A stretch of DNA of 64,000 bases from Candidatus Methanomethylophilaceae archaeon. Lineage in GTDB: Archaea; Thermoplasmatota; Thermoplasmata; Methanomassiliicoccales; Methanomethylophilaceae. Location: positions 19,362-83,361 of the forward strand of contig JAFXUX010000043.1 in the NCBI GenBank assembly GCA_017524805.1, given 5' to 3'. Below are positions 44,601 to 52,054 of the stretch, piece by piece; the first letter of the stretch is position 1; each line of letters starts with the position of its first letter. The notes beneath the pieces were generated by a model that saw nothing but the letters and a program-made list of their open reading frames with translations, was not told where the DNA came from and ran no database searches. The translations under genes and the position numbers were made by a program.

Positions 44601-45953
44601 GACTTTGGCAAGAGATTCACAATAATAGAATGCATTACTGGAAAGACCTTTCGGATCCAGAGATGCGGGAATGACAATTTCTGTGAGACCAGAGTAACTG
44701 AATGCATAATCCCCAATTTTCTTTATGTTACCGTTGATCTCAAAGCTTTTCAGCCCTTTACAATTATAGAACATACGATTGGTTATCTCATCGATGGAAT
44801 CGCAGAAGTTCACCGAAGTCAGCGACGTGCATCCGGAGAACATGTATCCTCCAGGCACGGATTTTTCTCCGAACGTGAAAGACTTCAGAGAAGTGCACCC
44901 CTGGAACACTTTTTCGCCGTAAGTTATCGCTCCGTTTGCGGTCACGCTTGTCAGCGACGTGCATCCGTAGAATGCCGAATCACCGATGTATGTGACCGTG
45001 TTCGGGATGACGACCGAAGTCAGCGACGTGCATCCAGAGCAAATATTATTTCCAAGGTACGTCGCCAAAGGGCTGAGCTTCAACGAACTCAGAACGGTGT
45101 TGTTGGAGAAGGCATAACTCCCTATCCCAGCCACCCCGTCATCCACAGTTATGCTTTTGATTATGGCGTGGTCGAAACCGTAGTCCTGTATCCCGGTGAC
45201 GGTAGCCGGCACGTATATGCTGTTCAGCTCGACGCCGTAAAACGCCCCGGGGCCTATCCCGCTCACAGATGAGGGTATGGAATACGATCCGATCCCTGCG
45301 GGCACATAGACCAGAACCCTATCGATTATGATCGGGGTTTTGATTCCGGTTCCGGCGAACGGCGCCACACCTAGCCCGCATCCTTCCGGAATGCTGAACG
45401 AGGTTATCTTGATGCAATTTTGGAACGCATAATTGCCGATGTCGATAAGGCTGCCGAACTTATATGAGTTCAGAGAAGAGCAGCCATTGAATGCCGAAAG
45501 GCCTATCGAGGAAGCCGATGTCGCGCTGACACTAGCCAGATTGGTGCAATCCTTGAAGCATTGCGAAGGGATAGAGAGAACCCCGTTCAGAGATGCGGAT
45601 TTCAGCGACGAGCATCCGGAGAAGCACGAGTTCGGGAGAACCTTCAAGCTGGTTGGCAGCTCGATGGATGTGATCGCGGTATTTTTCGAGAATGAGGTTT
45701 TGAGGGCGTTGACAGCGTACGTTTTCCCTCCGTATGATATGGAAGCGGGAATCTTCACGTCCCCTTTCATGGCTTTTATGGATTCAGACGTGACAGAAGC
45801 GGAATATTCGCCTCCGCTCTCTTTTATTTCGTATGTTATCCCGCCAACCGTCGCCGTTTCCGCATCGGAATCTTCGGAGATGCCGACGACGGAAACCGTC
45901 AGTATCGATATCAGCAGGATGGCCAAAGCAATGCCTGTGGTTTTTGCGTTCAT
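36660..45953 (-). CDS. Giant secreted repeat protein (BspA-like LRR, BIG2, InlB-type repeats)
   Basis: 3097 residues from ATG 45953, behind an SD-like GGAGGTATAG; a TATA-like box lies near 46065. Domains in order: signal peptide (1-30); BspA-type LRR_5 repeats (about 35-790, 'IGDSAFYGCTSLTSV' units); an InlB-type repeat (about 915-985); a region resembling a beta-propeller (about 1035-1410, 'NILLKIDADDGRILK'); two BIG2 Ig-like domains (about 1415-1580); four 203-residue InlB-type units (about 1583-2395); and more LRR_5 blocks to the end. The last residues (GGVLAEI) include no transmembrane helix or sorting signal, unlike the protein at 1970. It is probably a secreted adhesin or matrix protein. 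Confidence 0.9.
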   Translation of the reverse strand: MNAKTTGIALAILLISILTVSVVGISEDSDAETATVGGITYEIKESGGEYSASVTSESIKAMKGDVKIPASISYGGKTYAVNALKTSFSKNTAITSIELPTSLKVLPNSCFSGCSSLKSASLNGVLSIPSQCFKDCTNLASVSATSASSIGLSAFNGCSSLNSYKFGSLIDIGNYAFQNCIKITSFSIPEGCGLGVAPFAGTGIKTPIIIDRVLVYVPAGIGSYSIPSSVSGIGPGAFYGVELNSIYVPATVTGIQDYGFDHAIIKSITVDDGVAGIGSYAFSNNTVLSSLKLSPLATYLGNNICSGCTSLTSVVIPNTVTYIGDSAFYGCTSLTSVTANGAITYGEKVFQGCTSLKSFTFGEKSVPGGYMFSGCTSLTSVNFCDSIDEITNRMFYNCKGLKSFEINGNIKKIGDYAFSYSGLTEIVIPASLDPKGLSSNAFYYCESLAKVIFEGSYTYISPNCFNYCKALTEIETYGMLKAAGGNSFGNCDKLTNIIVHTSIPFEDSSIFADSPVKNLLKTDSSQGYKYVEVKTANGSSGKIIVEASSSGIQAGSDCVGFSNKALADSVGSGKSLTSANSKISYANKAVYYGTELLYVLPSSASISIKEGTETIAAKSMATLSTAADITIPSSVDKIGSYALMTAKKLKTVVICGSPTLDMYAMDIGTARAYFAPGNYDEEKCGSLPLSGYYADTSSGRVLFESNDAKHTGISIKTYGNSMAFGVSFSQGYDESKIAVTSGGKTISPASQGTKMGSYDVSGMYVISNVADGTSVSITGVKLNTYDVSFSAGTGYSLEVSQSKNVPYGSKVIFEVRCLPGYQKSSSFSVKVNGSSISPDYQTSEYSVYSFVIYRNSSISVSGITAKSSYTVTFSSNGGSSVASQTVLSGASATMPADPTKSGYTFLGWYSSSSLTELYGFGPVTKNETAYAKWAPQSAAKCKLTLSAENGTAYAYVNGSPTKLTSGSYVTAGSLVELVFDARMGYEIVSWTVNGTAYDYPSSSMFVTVSGDTAAHASSEYYATGSFINRVDTDTPTSSSYVQSWICGEGNSNVGGMVFKGMTYAPAVIGDYIFAKNDNILLKIDADDGRILKSVTTTDRFSGYYEYVTVGNGLVLDSYSGKVFDTDLNQVFALSASLIAKTFYHDGYFFVQTSAGTCCFEAADKNPSDPYNVQGPVWTKNTGSFITAYEGGTQLLFGEGFLMTAGFDGDGSVFLQTSKISDGSMIDKIYIPEFKGNYINKGYIDLNEGYATLTTYKGELMGGSAKEKIFNVASVKISDDGRFSHATLKVRSNGEYNGLSSALIVNGGYGYVFSDGTFTVYEMESMEPVASVDNTNFYGHGSMVVSTGHAGKACAYIVPYNNSSSIFVVEHNLSTNMLTVTELKEVTIKQYTGQQPHFLSDGSIVYVNDSGRMFCIRHGSPAQSLSLDRTSVSMQPGETIALDTEFTPSNSGTRTEEWTSSNKSVATVENGIVAAVSAGTATITVKCGSLSASCVVTVGGQQTHVTSISLDKTSATMDQGSSLTLNATVLPQNASDRSVIWSSADTSIATVSNGIVTAVSAGTTTITAKTNDGGYTATCVVTVKAKTQNYTITWKNWDGTTLATDTVASGVLPSYSGPTPTRASSSSVSYTFSGWNPTVTVASSNATYTAVFTTSTVGYTIKYLPGEHGTFTSQTYSAQYGNATPAFSGTPAGEAGYSFAGWSPSVSQTVTGNATYTALWTPNNYAVSYYVDGSLVSSETHRFGETVSVRAQYVKDGYEVSFWSTSDVSASNGMFVMPAKSVRFNAYAQQSSFTITWKNWNGAVLATTTVASGETPSYSGAEPTRASNSIYAYMFAGWDPEITSAAADATYTAKFSASYVMYSITYLPGEHGTFESQTYTSRYGMEIPSFEGTATGETGYAFAGWSPSVGQIVTGNAEYVALWTPMSYSVSYLVDGTIVASESHRVGETVSVRAPYVKDGYEVSAWSSSDVSVSNGMFVMPAKSVRFNAYAQQSSFTVTWKNWNGAVLATTTVAFGEMPSYPGSAPARAPNSVYSYTFAGWDPQVSAATADATYTAKYTTSYVMYSITYLPGEHGTFESQTYTVRYGVETPAFEGTAAGEEGYSFAGWSPSVGQIVTGNAAYTAQWSANSYTVTYRVDGSRIASETHQIGETVSVRAPYVKDGYNVTPWTTSDATVSSGKFVMPAKNVVFNAYTQQTSFTITWKNWDGSVLETDTVAYGSVPTYSGASPTRAATAEYSYRFAGWTPDVLVATEDATYAATFDAIKRTYSVRYLPGEHGTFQAQTYSVEYGKATPAFVGVPSCEAGYEFAGWSPSVKATVTGNIAYVAIWASKEYAVTYALDGAAVFTENHLPGETVSVRPAYQKAGYSVSDWATSDVAVSNGKFVMPAKDVSFAAISTELESAFAIGGVEYTIASGQTVEVTGYGVGLQKDVVIPATVSHNGVDYDVVGIATKAFMGSAIESLWVEEGVSIDAKAFADCKGLRKAFISSESIGGWAFLGCASLEELSLPNAKSIGASAFSGCSGLKSVSFSENLTTLGKNAFYGVSFTDASGKSLSPTASNLAGKTFSGSAGKLSEFGDGMEFKADGLIFSVISAADMTASVIGYEGSPVSISLPDAVQFNGMALSVVSVGDKAFYGCSSLISADLGSSKEIGLKAFASCSSLKSVTLSAETIGGYAFMGCSSLSGADLSAASSIGVSAFSGCSGLKSVSFSENLTTLGKNAFYGITFVGADGKAIAQTAGNLAGRTFSGSAGKLSEFGDGTEFMADGLIFSVLSAVDMTASVKGYEGSPASLSLPETVKFNGKSLRVVSVGDKAFYGCSSLVSIDLPYVSSIGMKAFANCANLASMSLSADSIGGWAFYGCPKVGYASFSESLSSIGKDALRSLSFADAKGNSIKATAENLAGQRFVGSDGKLELVSDGHSFMLDGLQYTITSEEDNLLSVTGYSGAPIAIAIPDGISYAGESYSVDSIGSSAFYGCSALKSADLGSVREIGLKAFAKCSSLKSVTLSADIIGGYAFMGCSSLSGADLSAASSIGVSAFSGCSGLNSVSFSESLNALGKNAFYGISFVGADGKAISQTAGNLAGKTFSGSGGVLAEI
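38772..41207 (-). repeat. Four tandem 609-bp units coding for InlB-type repeats
   Basis: The landmark CCGTGCTCTC occurs at 39124 (as CCGTGCTCTCC), 39733, 40342 and 40951. TTCTTCCAGG (or its variant) occurs at 39343, 39952, 40561 and 41170. The spacing is exactly 609 bp each time (203 codons). Boundaries are approximate. Confidence 0.85.
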
Positions 45954-46237
45954 TCTATACCTCCGCGCCCTTTGCAGACATCGAAATCGCGTCAAGCGTG
46001 GTCTGGACGAGGTCAGCATTATGCTCCAAGTCCGCTTTATCGATAGTATCTTTTGGAAGGGTATAAAACATGCCATATGAAGGAAGACTTTGCGATATAG
46101 AGACCTATCAATCAGACCGAGATTATGGGCTCAACCTGATTTCCAACATCCATATCTTTTGCGATCGACGAAAGATGGCGGATTAAAAATGGCAATTATT
46201 CGCAGAATCTCTCTCAGACTGCAACGAAAAGCCGAAG

Positions 46238-46258
46238 GAGGGCCCTTTGAAAGCCCTC
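46238..46258 (-). terminator. Terminator of Rpn copy 2
   Basis: GAGGGC and GCCCTC (6 bp, 9-base loop) lie 42 bases after the stop at 46300 on the minus strand, followed by CTTCGGCTTTTCG. The rest of 46084-46299 shows no gene. Confidence 0.5.
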
Positions 46259-46299
46259 GCTTGATTATTTGGGGGTCAAATCTTATCGTATTGGACACA

Positions 46300-47256
46300 T
46301 CATTCAGGATTGGAAATCAATCCAAGGGCTTTAGCCTCTATGGAGTCGGAATACTCCTCTGGCGGGCACAGAATTGCAATCGCTTCCTCGACGGTCATAT
46401 CATGATTCTTGGCGTAATTGACAATCTGTTTGGCGAACGCGCCAATCATGTACTCCGCCATCTCATTCCTTCCCTCTTTTATGCCTTCTTTTATGCCCTC
46501 TTTTATGCCCTCTTCCCTTCCTATGGCTATGCCTTCCATCTTTCCGTCGTAACGGAAGCTCGCTGCAATGTCCATTATAACATCCCCCTCTTTGCCTATC
46601 AATGCGTTGACCCTTATTTTATAGTCTTCCCAAAGGCGTTTAGCCCTCTCTTCCCTTCCGATTCCTTTGGCGTACAGCAGATTCAGCCCGCCCAGATCCG
46701 TTCCGGGAAGGTCCCCGGCCATCCCCAGGAACAGGAACGTCAGGCGGATCGGGACGCTTGGCTGAGAGATGCCATCGCAGACGGCAGATGCCATCTCCGA
46801 TTCGAACACGACGTTCCTTAGCTTTGCCGGAGAGTTGAATACCACGATGATCCCGCGGCACTCCGGCAGATCCTCGTATTTATTGTCGATCAGATTGGCG
46901 CGTTTGCCTGCATCCAGAAACCGCAATCCGTAGTAAACCATCCTGTTGTACAGGCGCTTCCAGTTCCCTATCCATCCTTGCCCTTCGATAAATACTATGG
47001 TCTCCTGGCCATCGCCTGGCATCCTCAGCCGGAATGCGCTGTCGGCATGTGCGGGGCCATTTGGGGAGTAAAGCTCCGCGTTGATCTTCGATGGTTTCCC
47101 GGTCGGCGCCAGATACACGCATTTCAGCACATCTCCGTCCGCCATGCCCTCGAACTCCCTGAGGAACCTGAGGTGCATAGCAAGAACGCGCGGATCCTCC
47201 AGCGTCAGCTTGTACAGCTGGTCCAAGCGCAGCTCCGAGTCATCCTCCCCGATCAT
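46300..47256 (-). CDS. Rpn-type PD-(D/E)XK nuclease / transposase-like protein (copy 2, inverted)
   Basis: 318 residues, a close paralog of the gene at 35604 in opposite orientation. Its core is 'INAELYSPNGPAHADSAFRLRMPGDGQETIVFIEGQ' and 'NRMVYYGLRFLDAG'. The stretch 46669-46758 matches 36102-36191 in inverted orientation with two mismatches in 90 bases. It carries three extra GIKE-type tetrapeptides (46475-46510). The palindromic element at 47291-47307 precedes it. It shares the strand of the giant gene but has its own leader. Confidence 0.77.
   Translation of the reverse strand: MIGEDDSELRLDQLYKLTLEDPRVLAMHLRFLREFEGMADGDVLKCVYLAPTGKPSKINAELYSPNGPAHADSAFRLRMPGDGQETIVFIEGQGWIGNWKRLYNRMVYYGLRFLDAGKRANLIDNKYEDLPECRGIIVVFNSPAKLRNVVFESEMASAVCDGISQPSVPIRLTFLFLGMAGDLPGTDLGGLNLLYAKGIGREERAKRLWEDYKIRVNALIGKEGDVIMDIAASFRYDGKMEGIAIGREEGIKEGIKEGIKEGRNEMAEYMIGAFAKQIVNYAKNHDMTVEEAIAILCPPEEYSDSIEAKALGLISNPE
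46475..46510 (-). repeat. Three 12-bp tandem repeats in Rpn copy 2
   Basis: Three units of TCTTTTATGCC[TC] in a row encode a GIKE-type tetrapeptide repeat in the helical tail; copy 1 lacks them. Such EG(I)xxG tails are common and variable in Rpn proteins. Confidence 0.8.
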
Positions 47257-47290
47257 GCTTTGGAGATTTTCAGTCGGAACGGATAAGGCC

Positions 47291-47307
47291 CGTACGGTGC
47301 GCGTACG
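47291..47307 (-). promoter_or_regulatory. Palindromic upstream element of the second Rpn gene
   Basis: CGTAC and GTACG flank a 7-base centre, 35 bases before ATG 47256, with the TATA-like CTTATCC between. It is the counterpart of 35554-35570. Confidence 0.6.
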
Positions 47308-47439
47308 TTGCGCTAGATCAGTCTCTCCCTCTCCGGCTGAGCTCGGCCTGCGGGATTTTCAATAGAACATTTTTTTAATGGCAGCATGATGACAGGCTCG
47401 GATCGTGCCAATCTGTGCCGAACCCCAGCGGAAAGTGAC

Positions 47440-48180
47440 ATGATGACCGTCAGACAATATCTTTTGGACAGAATCGCGAACGGAACCATCCACATGGCGC
47501 TGATCGATCCAGACAAACAGTCCCCCGAGGAAGCGGGAAAAATCGCCAAGAAAATGAAGGATGCCGGCACCGACGCAATACTGATCGGAGGCTCCACGGG
47601 CGTAACCTCCGAGAACCTCTCCGCGACTGCGATGGCGATAAAAAATAGCTCCGGACTCCCCACAATCCATTTCCCCGGAGGACCGGACGAACTCAGCCCG
47701 GCAGTGGACGCCATCTTTTACATGAGCATGATGAACAGCGTAGAACTCAACAATGTCATGGGATACCAGGTCTACGCCGCACCGTATATAAAACGTCTCG
47801 GGATAGAAGCCATTTCTATGGGATACGTCATCGTCGAGCCCGGAATGAAGGTTGGCGAGGTCGGAAAAGCGAAGGTGATCAAGCGCGACGACCCGAAGAA
47901 AGCGGTTGCCTTTGCCATGGCAGCGGAGATGTACGGCATGTCGCTGTTCTATCTTGAAGCCGGATCCGGCGCTGACAAGCCTGTCCCGCCCGAGATGATT
48001 GCCGCTGTGAAGGCTTCCACCAACATACCCCTCATAGTCGGAGGAGGAATCAGAACTCCGGAAGCTGCGGAAGCCGCCAGAAAAGCGGGCGCAAACGCAA
48101 TAGTCACCGGCACGCTTCTGGAGCAGTGCGACAACGACGATATCCTCAGGGCGGTTGTGAAAGCCGCCAAGGGCCTGTGA
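47440..48180 (+). CDS. Geranylgeranylglyceryl phosphate synthase
   Basis: 246 residues from ATG 47440 (47443 is equally possible). This TIM-barrel prenyltransferase joins geranylgeranyl diphosphate to glycerol-1-phosphate, the first ether bond of archaeal lipids. 'HMALIDPDKQSPEEAG', 'ILIGGSTGVT', 'TIHFPGGPDELSPAVDAIFYMSMMNS', 'YLEAGSGADKPVP' and 'IVGGGIRTPEAAEAA' are the family motifs. The in-frame ATG at 47386 lies too close to the TATA-like TTTTTTTAATGG to be favoured. The next gene starts 4 bases downstream. Confidence 0.95.
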   Translation: MMTVRQYLLDRIANGTIHMALIDPDKQSPEEAGKIAKKMKDAGTDAILIGGSTGVTSENLSATAMAIKNSSGLPTIHFPGGPDELSPAVDAIFYMSMMNSVELNNVMGYQVYAAPYIKRLGIEAISMGYVIVEPGMKVGEVGKAKVIKRDDPKKAVAFAMAAEMYGMSLFYLEAGSGADKPVPPEMIAAVKASTNIPLIVGGGIRTPEAAEAARKAGANAIVTGTLLEQCDNDDILRAVVKAAKGL

Positions 48181-48184
48181 AAAA

Positions 48185-48556
48185 ATGACATCATATTACG
48201 ACAGGGATGAAAGGCCGTCCTACAACACCCCCATTTCCCCGAGAGCGCCCATGTGGCTTACGCCCGAGGAGAGGGCCGCCGGAATCAGCCGCGACCTCAA
48301 AGTAGCCGCCCGCAGATACGTCTGCCCAAACTGCGGCAACGAATTCAGCCTTTTCCAATCCAGAGCCGTGGCATGCAAGGCTTGCCCGCAGGCCAATCAG
48401 AACTGCCCTTACGTAAGATGCCCGTATTGCGACAAGGAATACCCCATAAGGGGATTCGTGGTCCCGGACAGCAAGCAGGACCAAGTCCACATAAACAAAT
48501 ATGCGGACGGGGTCTTCGACGACTGGCAGAACGCCTTCGGAAACAACAGGAAGTGA
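48185..48556 (+). CDS. Zinc-ribbon protein of unknown function
   Basis: 123 residues. 'CPNCGNEFSLFQSRAVACKAC' and 'NCPYVRCPYCDKEY' give two zinc ribbons (seven cysteines). The N-terminus is probably disordered, and the C-terminal 30 residues are helical. It is the next gene after GGGP synthase, and the two are probably co-transcribed. I do not recognise a named family. Confidence 0.78.
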   Translation: MTSYYDRDERPSYNTPISPRAPMWLTPEERAAGISRDLKVAARRYVCPNCGNEFSLFQSRAVACKACPQANQNCPYVRCPYCDKEYPIRGFVVPDSKQDQVHINKYADGVFDDWQNAFGNNRK

Positions 48557-48573
48557 GAGGGCAACCCCCTTTC

Positions 48574-50211
48574 TCACCCTTTCCTTATCGCAAGCATATC
48601 AGGATGCCTGCTCAACACAGCCGCGACATCTATCGGCCGGGGATACGCGTGGTACATGGCGGATACGTTTCCTTCCGTCGAATCCGATGCGCGGAGAGAG
48701 TCGACCGCCCCCTGGCATGCTTCCTTCATCGAGCGGGAACCGTCCAGGAAATCTTTGCATAGCGCTATGGCGTCGGCTATCGCGCGGGTCTGAGACAGAT
48801 CGAACAAAGCCGCCATAGGCGCGGAAACTTTGAATTCGCCTATCTCGACGGTGCGGATGGCCGCCGCCGCGACGCTGACTTCCTTGCGGCCTTTCTCGAA
48901 GCCCATGTTCTTGGACACCGGGCAGCGGACCCCCGGCATCGAAAACTCCGGATCGCCCTCCCTGCGGTCTTGGATGTCCATATAGCGTATGCAGAACGCT
49001 TTCATCACGAAGACGTGGTCAGCCATCTTGGCGGCTGTTTCGTCCCCTGTGACCATGAGAACCGATATCCCGGCGCGTCCCATGGCGCTTCCGACCTCCG
49101 AGACCGAGGAATATGAGCCTTCGTCGTCCATGAAGCCTTTCCTTATGACGCACGGATTGGAGTATTCCTCGTCCATGATCACCAGCTCGGAACCCATCTC
49201 CACGGCTTCGGAAATGGATACGAACTCGGACATCGGCGATGGGACCTCCCTGGAAGTCACCGAAGAAGTATCCAAACCATCGGATGGGCGCATGAACATG
49301 GACAGATCGACGCCGTCCGCCGGTCTCCCGGTCTCGGCGGCGACAAAGACAGCGTTCGGGACCGAAATTACGTATTCCCTTCCGTCCCCGGGTATGTGGT
49401 TGTAAACTCCGGCGAAAACAGCGTCTGCCAGCACGGATTTGCCGTTCCTGCTGGGGCCGACGATGGCGTTGAAACCGGTCGGGATTCCCCATCCCCTTAT
49501 CGGAGCGCCGTTGGGGACATCGAACTCGGTCATCAGGGAAGGGTCGCAGGTGAATTCCACGGCGTCTATCATCGGAGCCAGCTCGTCATCCCTGCGCGGC
49601 AGAACCGATCCTTCCGCGACGAACGCGCAGAAGCCTCTTTCCTGAAGCCCCGCCCTTATCGCATCGGCGTTCTCGGACGTGAAAAGATGGGCGTAGAGTT
49701 TGGATGGTTTGTACGAAGAATAGAGCATCGACTCCGATACGACTGTCGCGATCCTATCGAATATCAGAAGCTCGGCGGCGGCCGCATTGACTTTCCCGCT
49801 GGAGCAAGGCAGATCCGCGGTGAATCTCGCCTCGACGAAGAAGTCGGTGATCGCTACGGAGCCTCTGTCCAAGATTTCCTGGCCTGGCCTGGGCATGAAA
49901 AGCTCTCCGCCATCCATCTTCGGTATCGGGGAGCGCGCATGTGTTCTAGCGGATTCCCAGAAACGCCTCGCAATAAGATCGCGCAGAGCGATGCGGCGGG
50001 ATTCGGTGGAGCGCGTATCCTCAGGGAACCCGGCTTTCGCCATCGGCACCCTGACGCGGACCGATGTGTGCCCTGCCCTGTCATTCTGCACAGAATCGAA
50101 GGATATCTCGAAATCCTCGAGCGTAAAACTGTTCTGTATGCCCTTGTACTTGGCGAACGGCTTTCCGTCCGCGTTCTTGAGGGTCTTGCGAAGGACTTCC
50201 TCGGATGCCAT
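48574..50211 (-). CDS. PF09818-type predicted ATPase (ABC-class)
   Basis: 545 residues from ATG 50211, behind a GGTGGT SD. 'YKGIQNSFTLEDFEISFDSVQND' is the N-terminal family block. 'GFNAIVGPSRNGKSVLADAVFAGVYNHIPGDGRE' holds the P-loop (GPSRNGKS in place of GGGYHGKS), and 'ELVIMDEEYSNPCVIRKG' is Walker B. The family has no firm function; it is soluble and has no membrane partner here. The 148-base gap to 50360 shows no gene. Confidence 0.85.
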   Translation of the reverse strand: MASEEVLRKTLKNADGKPFAKYKGIQNSFTLEDFEISFDSVQNDRAGHTSVRVRVPMAKAGFPEDTRSTESRRIALRDLIARRFWESARTHARSPIPKMDGGELFMPRPGQEILDRGSVAITDFFVEARFTADLPCSSGKVNAAAAELLIFDRIATVVSESMLYSSYKPSKLYAHLFTSENADAIRAGLQERGFCAFVAEGSVLPRRDDELAPMIDAVEFTCDPSLMTEFDVPNGAPIRGWGIPTGFNAIVGPSRNGKSVLADAVFAGVYNHIPGDGREYVISVPNAVFVAAETGRPADGVDLSMFMRPSDGLDTSSVTSREVPSPMSEFVSISEAVEMGSELVIMDEEYSNPCVIRKGFMDDEGSYSSVSEVGSAMGRAGISVLMVTGDETAAKMADHVFVMKAFCIRYMDIQDRREGDPEFSMPGVRCPVSKNMGFEKGRKEVSVAAAAIRTVEIGEFKVSAPMAALFDLSQTRAIADAIALCKDFLDGSRSMKEACQGAVDSLRASDSTEGNVSAMYHAYPRPIDVAAVLSRHPDMLAIRKG

Positions 50212-50359
50212 TTTACCACCTTGATCATGAATGCCGGAGTCTGCGCTTGGTGCCGGAGCCTTGGCTATCGGCTTTCTTCCTCCGCTCGGGAAGCTCCGTT
50301 CTCCCGGCAGATCCAAGGCGGCTGAGAAGTTTCGCCATCGGCGGCGATGAGTTCGGATC

Positions 50360-50740
50360 TCAGCGGAACTTGCTGTATCTGTCGAGAAGCCTGCAGATTT
50401 TGTCGTACTCCTCTTTGGACAGGTCGCCTGCGTCCAAAAAAGTCCTGACGAATTCTTTCGCGTCTTTGGTCGAGACGCGGGAGGCCTTCGCGATGACGGA
50501 CGCGAGGAAGGACGATGCTTTGGACGGATCCATGGAGGACGCCTCCAGAATCTCGTTCATATCATATTTGAAAGGGTTGATCCTGTGGGTGTTCAGCATC
50601 GCCTGCCTTTTGGTGGACTCCTTTGTCCTCGGTTTACCGCTGTTCTTTTTAGCTCCGCGAGGGTTGCTCCTGTCCTGCAAAGCCCCGGAACCGCCCGAAG
50701 ACTGGATAACCACTTTGTTCCTTTTGTTTTCACCGACCAA
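50360..50740 (-). CDS. Hypothetical basic protein, probable TTG start
   Basis: 126 residues if it starts at TTG 50740; the next in-frame ATG is about 48 residues later. The N-terminal 50 residues are Lys/Arg/Ser rich and probably disordered. The C-terminal 75 are helical ('DPSKASSFLASVIAKASRVSTKDAKEFVRTFLDAG'). A TATA-like TTTAAATA about 35 bases upstream is shared with the divergent gene at 50829. No family recognised. Confidence 0.6.
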   Translation of the reverse strand: MVGENKRNKVVIQSSGGSGALQDRSNPRGAKKNSGKPRTKESTKRQAMLNTHRINPFKYDMNEILEASSMDPSKASSFLASVIAKASRVSTKDAKEFVRTFLDAGDLSKEEYDKICRLLDRYSKFR

Positions 50741-50828
50741 GATTATAACTCCGGTTGGTCGCTAATCGGACGTCCATATTTAAATGGTTCGTACCTTTCT
50801 TTAATAAGGAAAACACATTGCCTTGAGC

Positions 50829-52022
50829 ATGGCGAAAATCGGATCCGATGGAGACGATAAAGAAGGCAGATCCGCGATGGTCACATATGCCATCCTTCTG
50901 GTCACGACCGCGATAATAGCCGTATTAGGGATGATGCTGGGCGATATGGGCGACCTTCTGCTCACCGCCCCCGTCATCGTGGTGCTTCTGCTGACGATCT
51001 TCTCCGAACGCAAGATCCATCTTCCGACTCTCACGGTCATCATGATCTGGACGTCGATGATCCTGAGCATATCAAGCAGGATCTTCTTCCATGGGAATGC
51101 CCTGGCGATCCTGGCCAACATCCTCATGGGAATCAATCTGACCCTCATCGGACTCATCGTGGTATTCATACTCATGGGCAAGATGCCGGGGGATTCCAAG
51201 AAAAGAAGCCTTATAGAAGCCTTGGTCGCCGGATCGATCGCGATGTCCGTGTTCATGGGCATGATCATGCTCCAGTATTACATGTCGTTCCTCTTCAGCA
51301 GGATGTCCATCCCGACCGTCCCCATAATGATGGATCAGACGCGCGACATGCTCATCGGAGTCGCGATAACGATCGTCCTTTACATAGAATTCAGGGAGAG
51401 CAGCATCTTCAAGTACACTTTAGTGGACTTCCTGCAGAACAACAGCGGCGCCCTCGGGCTGGAAGACCAGGAGAGACGGGAAATCGCCGACCTGATCCAC
51501 AAAGGCGAATCCGATTCTTTGGAATTCAAATCCACGCTCAGAACCAACCTTGCCACCGGAGCGGTTGACAAAAGGATGGAAAAAGCCGTCCTGAAGACGC
51601 TGGTCGCTTTCATGAACACGGACGGCGGAACGCTTCTGATCGGGGTCAGCGACGACGGAGAGGTCCGCGGGACCGACATTGAGAGCTTCGACAATCTGGA
51701 CAAGATGAATCTGCATCTCACCAACATGATCGCCAGCGCCATCGGGAACGACTATCTGCCGTACATCAACTTCAGGTCGCTGGACTACGAGGACGGAAAA
51801 TACGTCATCCGCGTCGACTGCCAGAAGACGAAGAAAGCCGTATTCCTCAGGGAGGGCAAATCCGAGCAATATTACGTGCGCTCAGGGCCCTCAAGCGTGG
51901 AGCTCACCGGGATGAGCCTCGTGAACTACATCAACAACAGATACGGGAAGAACAGATGGCTGCGCAAACCTGCACCGGCAATCCCGATGCCGACCGATGA
52001 TGACGCCAAAAAAGAGGAATGA
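50829..52022 (+). CDS. Membrane protein with C-terminal AlbA_2 (Schlafen-like) domain
   Basis: 397 residues from ATG 50829 (an in-frame TTG at 50823 is possible). Six or so transmembrane helices fill about residues 15-195. A cytoplasmic AlbA_2 domain follows: 'LIHKGESDSLEFKSTLR', 'LVAFMNTDGGTLLIGVSDDGEVRGTD', 'VFLREGKSEQYYVRSGPSSVELTG'. Soluble AlbA_2 proteins bind nucleotides or nucleic acid and are often regulators. The fusion to a membrane domain suggests a sensor, by inference. Confidence 0.8.
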   Translation: MAKIGSDGDDKEGRSAMVTYAILLVTTAIIAVLGMMLGDMGDLLLTAPVIVVLLLTIFSERKIHLPTLTVIMIWTSMILSISSRIFFHGNALAILANILMGINLTLIGLIVVFILMGKMPGDSKKRSLIEALVAGSIAMSVFMGMIMLQYYMSFLFSRMSIPTVPIMMDQTRDMLIGVAITIVLYIEFRESSIFKYTLVDFLQNNSGALGLEDQERREIADLIHKGESDSLEFKSTLRTNLATGAVDKRMEKAVLKTLVAFMNTDGGTLLIGVSDDGEVRGTDIESFDNLDKMNLHLTNMIASAIGNDYLPYINFRSLDYEDGKYVIRVDCQKTKKAVFLREGKSEQYYVRSGPSSVELTGMSLVNYINNRYGKNRWLRKPAPAIPMPTDDDAKKEE

Positions 52023-52054
52023 AAGGGGTTTGGTAAGGGGTTTCTGAACTCTGA

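Noticed and set aside
46475..46510. 12-bp tandem repeat as a CRISPR-like or regulatory array
   Set aside because: Units have no spacers and encode the GIKE tail repeats of the Rpn protein.
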